Notes: a model not told the origin generated them from the letters alone. 64,000 nucleotides of DNA from CAZHFW01 sp964531675 (GCA_964531675.1 CAZHFW010000010.1:39473-103472); one strand, 5' to 3'. Shown: positions 43,642 through 51,832, counted from the stretch's first letter. Numbers and translations: made by a program.

Positions 43642-44466
43642 ATGCGCATCGCTGTCATCATCCCCGCCGCCGGGTTCGCCAAACGCTACACCGACGCGGG
43701 AGGCCTGCGCCACAAGATCGACGAAGACCTCGGAGGAAAGGTCGTCCTCCAGCGGACTGTCGAGCTCTTCACCAAGTACGAGCCCGAAGACGCGGTCATC
43801 GCGTCCATCATCGTCGCAGGCCCGCATGATGAAGCGGCCCTCAAGGAGTTCCGCAATCACCACGCGGATCGACTGGGGCTGCTCGGCGCGAGCATCTGCC
43901 GGGGCGGCGCGACGCACCGGTGGGAGACCGTCAAGGCGGCGCTGTGCGAAGTGCCCGCGGATTGCACGCACGTCGCGATCCACGACGCGGTTCGGCCCTG
44001 CACGCCCGATGTGGTGCTCGACCGCGTCTTCCGCGCGGCCCGCAAGCATGCCGCGGTCATCCCCGCGATCGAAGTGACCGACACGCTCAAGCGTGTCATC
44101 GAAGTCGAAGGCGTCGCCGAGGAACGTGATCCGTTGGCGGCGATTCTGGGCGCTGCCCCCAAAGCCGGCCCGCGCCGCGAGGTGAAGGAGACTGTCCCCA
44201 GGGCGGGTCTGGTCGCGGTCCAGACGCCGCAGGTCTTCGAAGCGGCCCTGCTTCGGGAGGCGTACCAGCAGGCCGACCTCTCCAGCACCGATGACGCGGG
44301 TCTGGTCGAGCGTCTCTGGATCGCCAAGGGAGATCCCCGCCGCGTGCTCGTGGTTGAGGGCGACGCGCGGAATCTCAAGATCACGCACCCGCAGGACCTC
44401 ACGATCTGCCGGGCGATCCTGGGCGTTCGCGGCCCCGACGATCGCCCCACCCATAAGCGGTTCTGA
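43642..44466 (+). CDS. ispD: 2-C-methyl-D-erythritol 4-phosphate cytidylyltransferase
   Basis: IspD joins CTP and MEP in the non-mevalonate isoprenoid pathway. The 274-residue protein has the nucleotide-binding N-terminus (VIIPAAGFAKRY, Lys25), GGATHRWETVKAAL, HVAIHDAVRPC, VTDTLKRV, VAVQTPQVF, STDDAGLVE and VVEGDARNLKITHPQDL. It is about 40 residues longer than the E. coli enzyme because of a loop near 155-185 and a small N-terminal one. ispF is not adjacent. A leaderless start is suggested by a -10 box 5 nt away. Confidence 0.93.
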   Translation: MRIAVIIPAAGFAKRYTDAGGLRHKIDEDLGGKVVLQRTVELFTKYEPEDAVIASIIVAGPHDEAALKEFRNHHADRLGLLGASICRGGATHRWETVKAALCEVPADCTHVAIHDAVRPCTPDVVLDRVFRAARKHAAVIPAIEVTDTLKRVIEVEGVAEERDPLAAILGAAPKAGPRREVKETVPRAGLVAVQTPQVFEAALLREAYQQADLSSTDDAGLVERLWIAKGDPRRVLVVEGDARNLKITHPQDLTICRAILGVRGPDDRPTHKRF

Positions 44467-44491
44467 AGTCGAGCCTCACGCACACGGCCTG

Positions 44492-44497
44492 TACACT
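44492..44497 (+). promoter_or_regulatory. -10 box 6 nt before the redoxin-like gene
   Basis: TACACT, then CGCGAC, then ATG 44504. No ribosome site is seen, so a leaderless mRNA is likely. Confidence 0.58.
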
Positions 44498-44503
44498 CGC
44501 GAC

Positions 44504-45190
44504 ATGCACGCCGAGTCCCAAGCCGACGCTCCAGCATCGCATGCCCCCGCTTCACGCCAGGGGCAAGACGCCAAAGCGCCCGTGCCGATGATCGCGGGCT
44601 TCTTGGCGTTCCTTGTGCTGGCCTGCGCGGTGATGTGCGTGCTTCTGCTCAAGCTCTCGGGTCAGAACCGCGAACTGCGCGAAGAGGTCACCAGACTCAC
44701 GCAGGCGCTGGGCAACAACGGGCTTCCGGTCGGCGAGTTCCTTCCCGAGCTTGCAAGCTTCGGCCCCGCGGCGGATCCCATCAAAGACGCCCCCGCGTCG
44801 GCCTTGAAGTTCGAGGACGGCCGGATCGCGACGGTCCTCTTCGTCCACAGCGGAGGCTGTGGCAACTGCGATGCTGCGATCGCTCAGCTCATCCCACTGG
44901 CCTCCCGCTTCCGCGCCGGCGGCCTGGAGTTCGTGGGCGTCCAGACCGACGCCGACGCGCCCGCGCAGATCAAGCACGTGGAAGCCAACTTCCCGATCCG
45001 AGGCGTGCCCGGCGGGAACCAGAGCTGGCTGCGCCGCATTCCGCTCGTGCCGGCCATCCTGATCGTGGACCACGAAGGGCGTCTTCGTGCGGCGTGGTAC
45101 GGCGCCCTGACCCCGCGTCAAGAGCAGCAGGTCGCCGACGAAATCGCGCTGGCGAGCAAGGGATACAAGCCCGTCATCGGCGGGCGCTGA
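44504..45190 (+). CDS. membrane-anchored thioredoxin-like protein
   Basis: This 228-residue protein has a short cytoplasmic N-terminus, one membrane helix (residues about 28-50), a coiled-coil-like stretch and a periplasmic thioredoxin fold. The active site is SGGCGNCDAA (CGNC), and the cis-proline loop reads PLVPAILIVDHEG. It probably donates or accepts electrons for disulfide exchange in the envelope. The fold resembles peroxiredoxin-like and TlpA-like proteins. The partner is unknown; no cytochrome c maturation genes are near. Confidence 0.83.
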   Translation: MHAESQADAPASHAPASRQGQDAKAPVPMIAGFLAFLVLACAVMCVLLLKLSGQNRELREEVTRLTQALGNNGLPVGEFLPELASFGPAADPIKDAPASALKFEDGRIATVLFVHSGGCGNCDAAIAQLIPLASRFRAGGLEFVGVQTDADAPAQIKHVEANFPIRGVPGGNQSWLRRIPLVPAILIVDHEGRLRAAWYGALTPRQEQQVADEIALASKGYKPVIGGR

Positions 45191-45243
45191 CGTCGTCGTC
45201 GCACCGCGCGCGATGCCGGTCGAAGCGAAGACGAACAGTGGCC

Positions 45244-45276
45244 CAAAAAGAGACAAGGCCCGGCGTGAACCGGGCC
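45244..45276 (-). terminator. rho-independent terminator
   Basis: On the minus strand GGCCCGG and CCGGGCC pair in a 7-bp stem around TTCACG, followed by TTGTCTCTTTTT. It lies 40 nt after the stop codon of the Kazal-like gene. Confidence 0.82.
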
Positions 45277-45315
45277 CTGCTGAATCTCGCGTTTGAGCGC
45301 TTGCGTGATCGGGGA

Positions 45316-45558
45316 TCAGCTCGCGTCGCCGCCGTAGGGGACGCAGTTCTTCTGGCAGGCCTTGGCCGCGTAGCAATCGTTGCTGTAGACCTGGCCATTC
45401 GGGCACAGCACGGGCTTGTACACATCAAGGCAGTTGCCCTTGAAGCACGGACCACCGAACGGACCGGCGGCGCTGGCCGTGGAGACGACGATCGCGGTCA
45501 CGACGCCAGCAAAGGCGAGCATGCCAGCAGCCATCAGACGATTCGAAGACTTCTTCAT
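45316..45558 (-). CDS. small secreted Kazal-like cysteine-rich protein
   Basis: This 80-residue precursor has a signal peptide ending near ASA, then a domain of about 45 residues with six cysteines. The pattern CLDVYKPVLCPNGQVYSNDC followed by AAKAC matches the Kazal serine protease inhibitor core (VCG..G.TY.N.C.A.C). The mature peptide would have three disulfides and could inhibit a protease outside the cell or in the periplasm. ATG 45558 has GGAGGT 7 nt upstream, and a TACCGT box and a terminator frame the gene, so it is a complete single-gene unit. Confidence 0.82.
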   Translation of the reverse strand: MKKSSNRLMAAGMLAFAGVVTAIVVSTASAAGPFGGPCFKGNCLDVYKPVLCPNGQVYSNDCYAAKACQKNCVPYGGDAS

Positions 45559-45770
45559 CGTGCGGACCTCCGAGAAACCCGTTGTCATTCATGGACACCC
45601 CACGCGGGCGCCCCTCACAGACTCGGGAACGGTACCAATCGCCTGAGAGCGCGCCAAGAGCAAAGTGCGGGGCTCGCGCCGATGCGCCGAACCGCGCAAG
45701 ATTGCGCACTCCATCGGTCCCCGAAAGTGGGAAAGTCGCCGAGAGGGCGAATGCGAGCGCGCTCCGAACA

Positions 45771-45797
45771 GAGCCTCCCGCGCAAGCGGGAGGAACT
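45771..45797 (+). repeat. REP-like palindrome, subfamily A variant
   Basis: GAGCC leads into stem CCTCCCGC / GCGGGAGG with a GCAA loop and then AACT. Compared with the copy at 18904, paired changes in the stem keep the helix. Confidence 0.8.
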
Positions 45798-46035
45798 CCG
45801 ATCAGCGCCGACCGCATCCCCGGCGCGCGATTGCCTCGAGGTCCCGCGAATGTCAGCCTCGCATCCGCTCCCTGGCGATGCTCACGATGCACCCGCGCCG
45901 CCATCGCAGATGACACGCGGCGTCACGAGCCATGGATCCGGCGGAACTCCGCGCATCGAAAGACGCGGACGCCGGCGCACGCGCTGCATTCCTCATCGCC
46001 ATGTCCGGCGCGCCAAGCCACCGACCCAAAAGCGG

Positions 46036-46084
46036 AGGAAGCTCCCAGCAAGGCGACGATCATCGCCGATGCTGGGAGCTTCCT
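46036..46084. repeat. 49-nt near-perfect hairpin of unknown role
   Basis: Perfect 15-bp arms (AGGAAGCTCCCAGCA at 46036-46050 with its complement at 46070-46084) enclose a second 5-bp stem (GGCGA / TCGCC) and a 6-nt loop. No T-run follows on either strand. The surrounding sequence from 45590 to 46214 has no convincing gene. Confidence 0.7.
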
Positions 46085-46091
46085 GCCGACT

Positions 46092-46121
46092 TGCAATCGA
46101 CCTGGCCTGCAATCGACCTGG
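46092..46121. repeat. tandem 14-mer repeat
   Basis: TGCAATCGACCTGG occurs at 46092-46105 and again at 46108-46121, just to the right of the large hairpin. The role is unknown. Confidence 0.7.
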
Positions 46122-46183
46122 TGCGCGAACGACGGCGCTGGAGCAGGGAAACCATCCCAATCAGCGGAGGGTCTCCGCGAATC

Positions 46184-46206
46184 CCTCTCGCTCGCGCGAG
46201 AGGCTC
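46184..46206 (-). repeat. REP-like palindrome, subfamily A
   Basis: The copy reads GAGCC then stem CCTCTCGC / GCGAGAGG with loop GCGA on the minus strand. It abuts the 3' end of lexA, only 8 nt from its stop codon. Confidence 0.75.
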
Positions 46207-46214
46207 GGACCAAC

Positions 46215-46835
46215 TCAGCGGCCGTAACGGCGGACGACGCCCTTGACCACGCCCTGCACCTGGCAGTACTTGACGCGGATGGGCTCGAAGGCCGGGTTGG
46301 CAGGCTGGAGACGGATGTGGTCGTCTTCCTTGTAGAAGGTCTTGAGGGTGGTGGACCCGTCGGGGAGCAGCGCCACGACGCGGTCGCCGTTCTGCGCGAC
46401 CTGGGTGCGCTCGATCAGGACGAAGTCGCCATCGAGGATGCCCTCATCGCGCATGCTCTCGCCTTCGACCTTGAGCGCGAAGGTGGACTCGCCCTTGGGG
46501 CCGCGGGCGGAGAAGATCTCGGTGAGGTCGATCTCGTCGGAGTCCGAGACGCGCTCGATGGGGTGACCGGCCGCGATCTTGCCGACCAGCGGGAAGCGGA
46601 GCGGACGGGCCTCGTCCGGGACCGCGATGCCGTCAGCGATCGACAAAGAGCGAGCCTTGTTGGGCTCGCGCACCAGCGCGCCCTTTTTGATGAGCGCTTC
46701 GACGTGCTCGAAGACCGTCACCTTGCTGACGCCGATCTCGTCCGCCAGCTCCTGCATCGTCGGTGAATAGCCCCGACGCACGCGGTAGTCTCGGATCAGC
46801 TGAAGGATCTTGAGCTGCTTGGGAGTGAGATTCAT
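46215..46835 (-). CDS. lexA: LexA repressor
   Basis: LexA represses DNA-damage genes and cleaves itself with RecA. The 206-residue protein has an N-terminal winged helix (QELADEIGVSKVTVFEHVEAL), the Ala89-Gly90 cleavage site in VGKIAAGHP, the catalytic Ser127 in GESMRDEGI and Lys165 in STTLKTFY. All functional residues are present. GGGAAG lies upstream of the ATG. A direct CGAACG repeat in the upstream region is the nearest thing to an operator that I could find, but it is not convincing. Confidence 0.95.
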   Translation of the reverse strand: MNLTPKQLKILQLIRDYRVRRGYSPTMQELADEIGVSKVTVFEHVEALIKKGALVREPNKARSLSIADGIAVPDEARPLRFPLVGKIAAGHPIERVSDSDEIDLTEIFSARGPKGESTFALKVEGESMRDEGILDGDFVLIERTQVAQNGDRVVALLPDGSTTLKTFYKEDDHIRLQPANPAFEPIRVKYCQVQGVVKGVVRRYGR

Positions 46836-47580
46836 CGGTGCTTCCCTTCTCGTTCGTGACCAGCCCGTTCGATGCTGTCGCACGCGTGCTCGGGCCCGCC
46901 CGGTGCTGATCCTCGTCCGTGGAACGCGGGCGATTGCTCCCGCCTCCCAGGACACAGTTCGGAACCTCCCGCGCCGTCACCGACGGCGGCGGGAGTGATT
47001 GATCCACAACACAACCCCCGAGAATGTCTTCCCCCGCCAACGCGCCCGAAGCCCCGTTGCGATCCGCTGCCGACTGCAACAACGCCCGGGGCGTCGGAAT
47101 CAGAGCGACCGCACGCGAACGCGCCGGCAGCACACTCTTGAGCGCGCCAACCGCCCGGAGCGAACGAAGGAACCTGGCGATCATCGCCAGCGACCCCTCG
47201 ACCACAGGCTGCTGCCGCTCCAAAACCCGCTCGGCAGCGAGCATGAGGCCCGCCCGCCGTGCCAGATCCGCTGCCGAAGCCCGCCCGCTTCCAAGCGGAC
47301 TGGCCGAATCCATCTGGGCGTTCAGGCTCGCGACCGCCGGAGTCGCCGGCATCGAACCTGAGGAAATCAGGCCCGCGGCCCGGCCGATCCCGCTGGGCTG
47401 CCACCCGTGGCCCCGAGTCCGGGACCCCGCGCCGCCCTCCGAGCCCGCAAGCTCGGGTGAGACTTCGAGATCAACCGACGACACCGCGGTCAGGCGCGTG
47501 GAGCTCGCCTCAGCCGCGTAGTGCCGGCTGAACGACCCGCCTGGGCCGAGGGTGAGAACTGGTGTTGCGGCAAGTGCCAT
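46633..47580 (-). CDS. possible Ala/Ser-rich protein, uncharacterised
   Basis: An open frame of about 315 codons starts at ATG 47580 (MALAATPVLTLGPGGSF) and has coding-like third-position GC through about codon 190, including a helical segment (DLARRAGLMLAAERVLERQ). It is not a recognised family. Its in-frame end would overlap lexA by 203 nt in another frame, which is unlikely for a real gene, so the true 3' end may have been lost or the frame may be chance. A near-consensus promoter at 48114-48142 reads toward it across about 525 nt. Treat it as unproven. Confidence 0.3.
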   Translation of the reverse strand: MALAATPVLTLGPGGSFSRHYAAEASSTRLTAVSSVDLEVSPELAGSEGGAGSRTRGHGWQPSGIGRAAGLISSGSMPATPAVASLNAQMDSASPLGSGRASAADLARRAGLMLAAERVLERQQPVVEGSLAMIARFLRSLRAVGALKSVLPARSRAVALIPTPRALLQSAADRNGASGALAGEDILGGCVVDQSLPPPSVTAREVPNCVLGGGSNRPRSTDEDQHRAGPSTRATASNGLVTNEKGSTDESHSQAAQDPSADPRLPRASGLFTDDAGAGGRDRRQQGDGLRARRSAHQKGRAGARAQQGSLFVDR

Positions 47581-48113
47581 GGCTCGTGTCCTGCCTTGGG
47601 TCGACTTGGGACTTCCCGCCCTTGGTCTCCCCGCTGCCGATCGGAGCCGGGCATCCGCCCGGACGCTTGCCCGGCCCGGGCATCCCGCCCGCAACCGAAC
47701 CCATCCAAACTCGGGCCGCTCTGCAGCCCGCACGTGACTTTCAACTGCCCGAATCGCCGAAGCCAACCGCCGAAGCCAACCGCCGAACCCGAACTGCTGG
47801 ACTTCGTGATCAGCCGGGACGATTGGTCCGTCGCGTCGGCTCGGGCTGCTGTCGATCCGAACATCAGAACCCGACACAGCCCCGAACAGCTCACGACTTG
47901 TGCCGACCGACTCGTGCGATCCGACTCAGCTCAACACGAGGCCCTGTCTTCCGTCTCGCCCACCGACACAAACAAGGGCGTGATTTCCGACAGGTTTTCC
48001 CGATCGATCTCCCTCTTGCGTCCCGAGCTCGTCCAAGTCCGGCTGTCCGTGACTCTGCGACTATCGGTGGGTCCGAGCTTGACCGATCAGATTTCGTGCC
48101 TGCTGTTTGGGTG
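47581..48113. other. long non-coding stretch or leader left of dprA
   Basis: I see no credible gene on either strand in these 533 bases. On the minus strand it would be the leader of a transcript from the promoter at 48114-48142. It is rich in GTCGG/GTTCGG words, has tandem CGGTTGGCTT units (about 47757-47785) and two GGATGCCCGG words near 47655-47685. It lacks the hallmarks of tmRNA, RNase P RNA or 6S RNA. Confidence 0.35.
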
Positions 48114-48142
48114 ACAGTAGCCTATCAAATACCTCGTGTCAA
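48114..48142 (-). promoter_or_regulatory. near-consensus sigma-70 promoter
   Basis: TTGACA (reverse complement of 48137-48142) and TACTGT (48114-48119) are separated by exactly 17 bp on the minus strand. The TTGACA matches the consensus perfectly, which is rare in this window. It points away from dprA toward lexA. Confidence 0.6.
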
Positions 48143-48240
48143 TCCGTTTGTGGAAAGTTTTTCGGGTGCCGGTTGGGTATGACGGCCGCAGTGGGGCTGT
48201 TCAAGCACCCCGAAGCCGCCTCAAAGCGCCCGCCAGCGGC

Positions 48241-49428
48241 TCAGGAGCGGACCAGTTTCGATCCCTCGCGCTTCACCCGCCGCTGGATCTCGAGCAGCGT
48301 GAGCTCAGCGCGGAGCGCGTCGAGCGACAGCTGCACGCTTGTCGCGAGCTGATCAACGGTTCGGGGTTCGGTCAGCGCCGCCAGGATCCGTTGCTGGATC
48401 GGTGTGCCGACCGGTGGCGCGTCGGACGGCCGTTTGTCATCCGCTCGAGACGAACCCGCGCCGAACAGTCCTGCTTCAGAGTCCGCAGCGGCGTATCGGC
48501 TCTCGAAACTCCCGAGCGCCTGATGTCGGGCGGGCGTGCGGAGGGTCTCCAGCACATCGCCCGGGTCGGTCACGAGGGCGGCGCCGCCCGACTTGAGCAG
48601 CTCGTGGCTTCCCGCGGAGCAGGGCGAATCGATGCGGCCGGGGATGGCCATGACTTCGCGGTTCTGGACCTCGGCGGCCTGCTTGGCGGTGATGAGAGCG
48701 CCGGACTTCTGGCCGGCTTCGATGACCAGAACGCCGAGGCTCAGCCCGCTGATGATGCGATTGCGGGCGGGGAAGTTCTCGGGTTGGGGGGAGCTGTCGA
48801 GCGGGAGTTCGGAGATGAGGGCGCCCGACTCGGCGATCTGATCGAAGAGCTCCCGGTTCTCGGGGGGATAGCAGTGGGCCAGGCCGCAACCCATGACGGC
48901 GAGGGTCCTGCCGCCGGCGCGGAGTGCGCCGCGGTGGGCGGCGGTGTCGATGCCCCGCGCCCCGCCGCTGACGATGGTCAGGCCTGCAGTGGCCAGCACG
49001 CCCGCGAACCGTTCGGCCTGCTCGATGCCGTAGTGCGAACAGCGGCGGCTGCCGACGATCGCCGCGCCCCAGAGCGGAGCGTCGGGGGGCGCGAGTGTCC
49101 CCTTCATATAGAGGATGGGCGGAGCGCCCGGGATGGTGCGCAGGGGCGCCGGGTACTCGGGCTCGGCGGCGCCCAGGATGCGCACGCCGAGCTTCTCCGC
49201 TGACATAACTTCACGCTGCGCAAGCTCTTCGGAATCTCGCAGGGAGGAGGCGATGCGGGCCGCGGAAGCTTCGCCAATGCCACGGACCGAGGCGAGCTGT
49301 GCGGGTGACGCCGAGAGCACCGCTCGCGGCGATCCCAAGGCCTCGATCAGCCTGGGGATGAGCGCCGGCCCGAGGCCCTTGCTCAGGGTCAGGCGGAGCA
49401 GATCAAAGCTCGCGGGCGCGATGACCAC
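48241..49428 (-). CDS. dprA: DNA processing protein DprA
   Basis: DprA protects incoming single-stranded DNA and loads RecA during transformation. The 395-residue protein has an N-terminal helix-hairpin-helix region (VRGIGEASAARIASSL), a Rossmann domain with AAIVGSRRCSHYG, IVSGGARGIDTAAHRGAL and NRIISGLSLGVLVIEAG, and a C-terminal winged helix (EPRTVDQLATSVQLSLDAL). All parts are normal. GTG 49428 lies 6 nt after a TAGAAT box, with TTGCGG 16 bp further upstream, and has no Shine-Dalgarno sequence, so it is probably leaderless. Confidence 0.94.
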   Translation of the reverse strand: MVIAPASFDLLRLTLSKGLGPALIPRLIEALGSPRAVLSASPAQLASVRGIGEASAARIASSLRDSEELAQREVMSAEKLGVRILGAAEPEYPAPLRTIPGAPPILYMKGTLAPPDAPLWGAAIVGSRRCSHYGIEQAERFAGVLATAGLTIVSGGARGIDTAAHRGALRAGGRTLAVMGCGLAHCYPPENRELFDQIAESGALISELPLDSSPQPENFPARNRIISGLSLGVLVIEAGQKSGALITAKQAAEVQNREVMAIPGRIDSPCSAGSHELLKSGGAALVTDPGDVLETLRTPARHQALGSFESRYAAADSEAGLFGAGSSRADDKRPSDAPPVGTPIQQRILAALTEPRTVDQLATSVQLSLDALRAELTLLEIQRRVKREGSKLVRS

Positions 49429-49434
49429 GGGGCG

Positions 49435-49440
49435 ATTCTA
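49435..49440 (-). promoter_or_regulatory. -10 box 6 nt before the dprA GTG
   Basis: TAGAAT on the minus strand, then CGCCCC, then GTG 49428. A TTGCGG word 16 bp upstream may be the -35 element. Confidence 0.6.
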
Positions 49441-49492
49441 ACAAAGCCCGATCGATCCGCAACCGGAATTGTGCGCACGACCTTACGTGTGG

Positions 49493-50002
49493 TCAGGGAG
49501 ACTCGCGGCCTTCGGCGGGGCGTGGACGCTCCCGTTCGCGCGGCGGCAGGGGCTGCTTGTTCCCCTCGGACTTGGTGGCCAGGTGGTACGGGATCTCTTC
49601 CGGGCTGATGTCATCGAAGGAGATCAGTCTGGCGTAGACCTCCACGTTCTGGTTGCGCGGGATCTCGGTCCCGATGCGTTGTTCGACGATCGCCTGGGTG
49701 TTGTACAGGCCCGGGTTGGGCTTGCGGAGGGTGATGTACGCGCGCTGGGTCTGGTAGGCCTCGCGGACCTGGTCGAGCGTGCAGCGCCAGCCGCCGGAGG
49801 GGGAGTTCACGACGGCGATGTGTTCGCGCGTGGTGGAGTCGATGGTGACCTCAGGTCCGAGGTACGCGCCGGGCTCGATGATCGGTCCGCGTGCGGGGCT
49901 CGAGCAACTGGCCAGGCCCAGCGCCAGGGCGGGAAGCATCGGGCGCAAGAAGCGCCGCGCAGTTTGTACCGATCGGGAGAAGTTGTCCGAAAGAAAGTGC
50001 AT
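49493..50002 (-). CDS. lipoprotein of unknown function
   Basis: This 169-residue protein has a signal peptide with lipobox GLASC (Cys33). The mature part has DSTTREHIAVVNSPSGGWRCTLDQ, a mixed alpha/beta stretch, and a charged, proline- and arginine-rich tail (PLPPRERERPRP). No family is recognised. GGAG lies about 8 nt upstream of the ATG. It precedes dprA on the same strand but dprA has its own promoter. It is divergent from the SpoIID-like gene. Confidence 0.72.
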   Translation of the reverse strand: MHFLSDNFSRSVQTARRFLRPMLPALALGLASCSSPARGPIIEPGAYLGPEVTIDSTTREHIAVVNSPSGGWRCTLDQVREAYQTQRAYITLRKPNPGLYNTQAIVEQRIGTEIPRNQNVEVYARLISFDDISPEEIPYHLATKSEGNKQPLPPRERERPRPAEGRESP

Positions 50003-50137
50003 GTCCGTGCTCCGCGCCGGGAAGTCGGCGCGGCTTTATGCTACCGCCCCTCGGGAAGGGCTGCGTCGCGCGTGGCGAATGCGTCTGGAACCGGGGGACT
50101 GTGCGGGGCGACTGGCGTGCGGGCGGGGAAGCTTGGA

Positions 50138-51550
50138 TTGAATACGGGAACGGGTGCGGGCGTCCGGTTCGGCCGGACGGGTGTGGGTCGCGCTTTCACA
50201 GCATGGCTCTGGGCGATGCCGTTGCTGCTGGGGCTCCTCAACCTCGGATCGGGCGGGTGCCAGTACCTGAGCGGGCGGAGTGAGACGGTGGGGCCGCAGC
50301 TCTACAGCTCGGAGCCTGACATCCGTGTCCGTGTCCGCAAGGGCGCTGAGTCGGTGCAGATCGAAGGGCCCGCCCGGGTGATGGCCCGCAACGCCCTGGG
50401 TTCGTCAACGCCCGCGACCTTGACCACGCCCATCACCGCCACCACCGGTTCGCATGGCGTGGTGCTGACCGACGCCTCGGGCCAGGCCCATGAGATGGGA
50501 TACGGCGCCAGCGTGGAGCTGACCGCGGCCCCGGGCTTGCCCGACGCGTCCCACACGATGGAAGCTCCCATTTTGGACTTCCCGCCCCCCAAGAGTGAGG
50601 CGGCGGCGGGCACGATGCTCAAGCTCGACGGCGCGACGCTGCCCGGGCTGATCACGTTGCGGCCCCGGACCGAGGATGGCGACAAGCTCGACGTCATCGT
50701 GACCATGCCGGTGGAGACGTACCTGCCGGGCGTGCTCGATGGCGAGCTCTACGCCTCCTGGTCACTGGGCACGTTCGAGATGCAGGCGGTGGCCTCCCGG
50801 ACGTACGCCTTGCACGAGCGGGAATCGGCCCGCAAGCAGGGAGCGCCCTTCGACGTGGAGAGCACGACCGCGGACCAGGTCTTCCGTGGATTGACCAAGA
50901 ACCCGGTGGCGCTCGATGCGGCTAAGCGCACGCGCGGGCAGGTCCTGACCTTCCGGGGTCGGCTGATCAAGGCGTATTACTCCAGCACCTGCGGCGGGCG
51001 TCCGGGCTCGGCGGCGGATGTCTGGTCGACGGGCGATGGGTACGAGGACAACACCATCGCGCCCCTGGTCGCCAAGGAACGCACGGTGTATTGCCAGGCC
51101 TCGCCTTACTTCCGTTGGGAAGTGACCCGCGGGGATGACGACGTTTCGGCCAGGCTCCGTGCGTGGGGCGCCGCCAACGGGAACGACATCCGGCGCCTGG
51201 GGCGGATCCGTCGGGCCGAGCTGGTGCGGGCCAACCGCCTCGGACGGCCGGTGGAGTTCAAGATCGTCGACGACAAGGCCGGGTCGTACAAGATCGGGGC
51301 CGAGCAGCTCCGCACCGCGTGCAACTTCCCGTCGGCGGGCCTGCCTCCGATCACGCGTGAGACGCGCGTGCCCAGCGGCGATCTGACCATGACGACCTGG
51401 GCGGATCAGGTCAAGATCGCGGGCCAGGGCTTCGGCCACGGCGTGGGCATGTGCCAGTGGTGCGCCAAGGGCATGGGCGAGCGCGGCATTCCCTTCCAGC
51501 AGGCGCTGGAGTCGTTCTACCCCGGCGCGAAGGTCGGCAAGGCGTACTGA
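50138..51550 (+). CDS. SpoIID/LytB-domain lipoprotein
   Basis: This protein of about 470 residues has a hydrophobic signal with a lipobox (LGSGGC), so it is lipid-anchored outside the inner membrane. The SpoIID/LytB domain is clear: VETYLPGVLDGELYASW, EMQAVASRTYAL, VFRG, YYSSTCGGRPGSAADVW and, near the end, GFGHGVGMCQWCAKGMGERG. SpoIID enzymes are lytic transglycosylases acting on denuded glycan strands; LytB proteins are modifiers of amidases. In a non-sporulating organism a wall-remodelling role is likely. The start is uncertain: TTG 50138 follows GGGGAAG, while GTG 50117 would add seven residues. Confidence 0.85.
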   Translation: MNTGTGAGVRFGRTGVGRAFTAWLWAMPLLLGLLNLGSGGCQYLSGRSETVGPQLYSSEPDIRVRVRKGAESVQIEGPARVMARNALGSSTPATLTTPITATTGSHGVVLTDASGQAHEMGYGASVELTAAPGLPDASHTMEAPILDFPPPKSEAAAGTMLKLDGATLPGLITLRPRTEDGDKLDVIVTMPVETYLPGVLDGELYASWSLGTFEMQAVASRTYALHERESARKQGAPFDVESTTADQVFRGLTKNPVALDAAKRTRGQVLTFRGRLIKAYYSSTCGGRPGSAADVWSTGDGYEDNTIAPLVAKERTVYCQASPYFRWEVTRGDDDVSARLRAWGAANGNDIRRLGRIRRAELVRANRLGRPVEFKIVDDKAGSYKIGAEQLRTACNFPSAGLPPITRETRVPSGDLTMTTWADQVKIAGQGFGHGVGMCQWCAKGMGERGIPFQQALESFYPGAKVGKAY

Positions 51551-51559
51551 GCTGTCCGG

Positions 51560-51832
51560 TTACGCGTAGGTATCCAGATTGGGTTCGGTGATCATCGCGT
51601 CCGCGCTGCGATTGGCGGCGCGGAGCTGTTCGTTCAGACGCTTCAGGCGAAGGTAGAACGGGATGGGGCGTCCCGCGGTGGGGCCGACGGTCCCTTCGGC
51701 GCGGGCGTTCTCGCGTCGAAGGTGCTGGTCGTAGCGCGGGGAGGGATCGCAGGCCACCACCACGCGCCGACGCCAGTGCGGAACCCGCGTCAGCGGGTGG
51801 CAGCAGAGAGGATGGCCCAGCCCGATCAGCAT
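51560..51832 (-). CDS. small conserved-looking protein of unknown function
   Basis: This 90-residue protein has coding-like codon use throughout. It starts MLIGLGHPLCCHPLTRVPHW, has a basic stretch and YLRLKRLNEQLRAANRSADA as an amphipathic helix, and ends EPNLDTYA. No signal peptide or membrane helix is seen. It is convergent with the SpoIID-like gene (9-nt gap) and divergent from queA. No strong ribosome site is visible. Function is unknown. Confidence 0.5.
   Translation of the reverse strand: MLIGLGHPLCCHPLTRVPHWRRRVVVACDPSPRYDQHLRRENARAEGTVGPTAGRPIPFYLRLKRLNEQLRAANRSADAMITEPNLDTYA

Noticed and set aside
46036..46084. Integron attC site
   Set aside because: The hairpin lacks the GTTRRRY and RYYYAAC core sites and no integrase is nearby.
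46836..46870. LexA operator upstream of lexA
   Set aside because: CGAACG occurs as a direct repeat, but the spacing (GTTC-N11-GTTC) fits neither the Gram-positive palindrome nor the alphaproteobacterial N7 direct repeat.
47521..48114. Plus-strand gene of about 197 codons left of dprA
   Set aside because: Composition is atypical for protein, no ribosome site or domain is present, and the opposite strand has the better promoter evidence.
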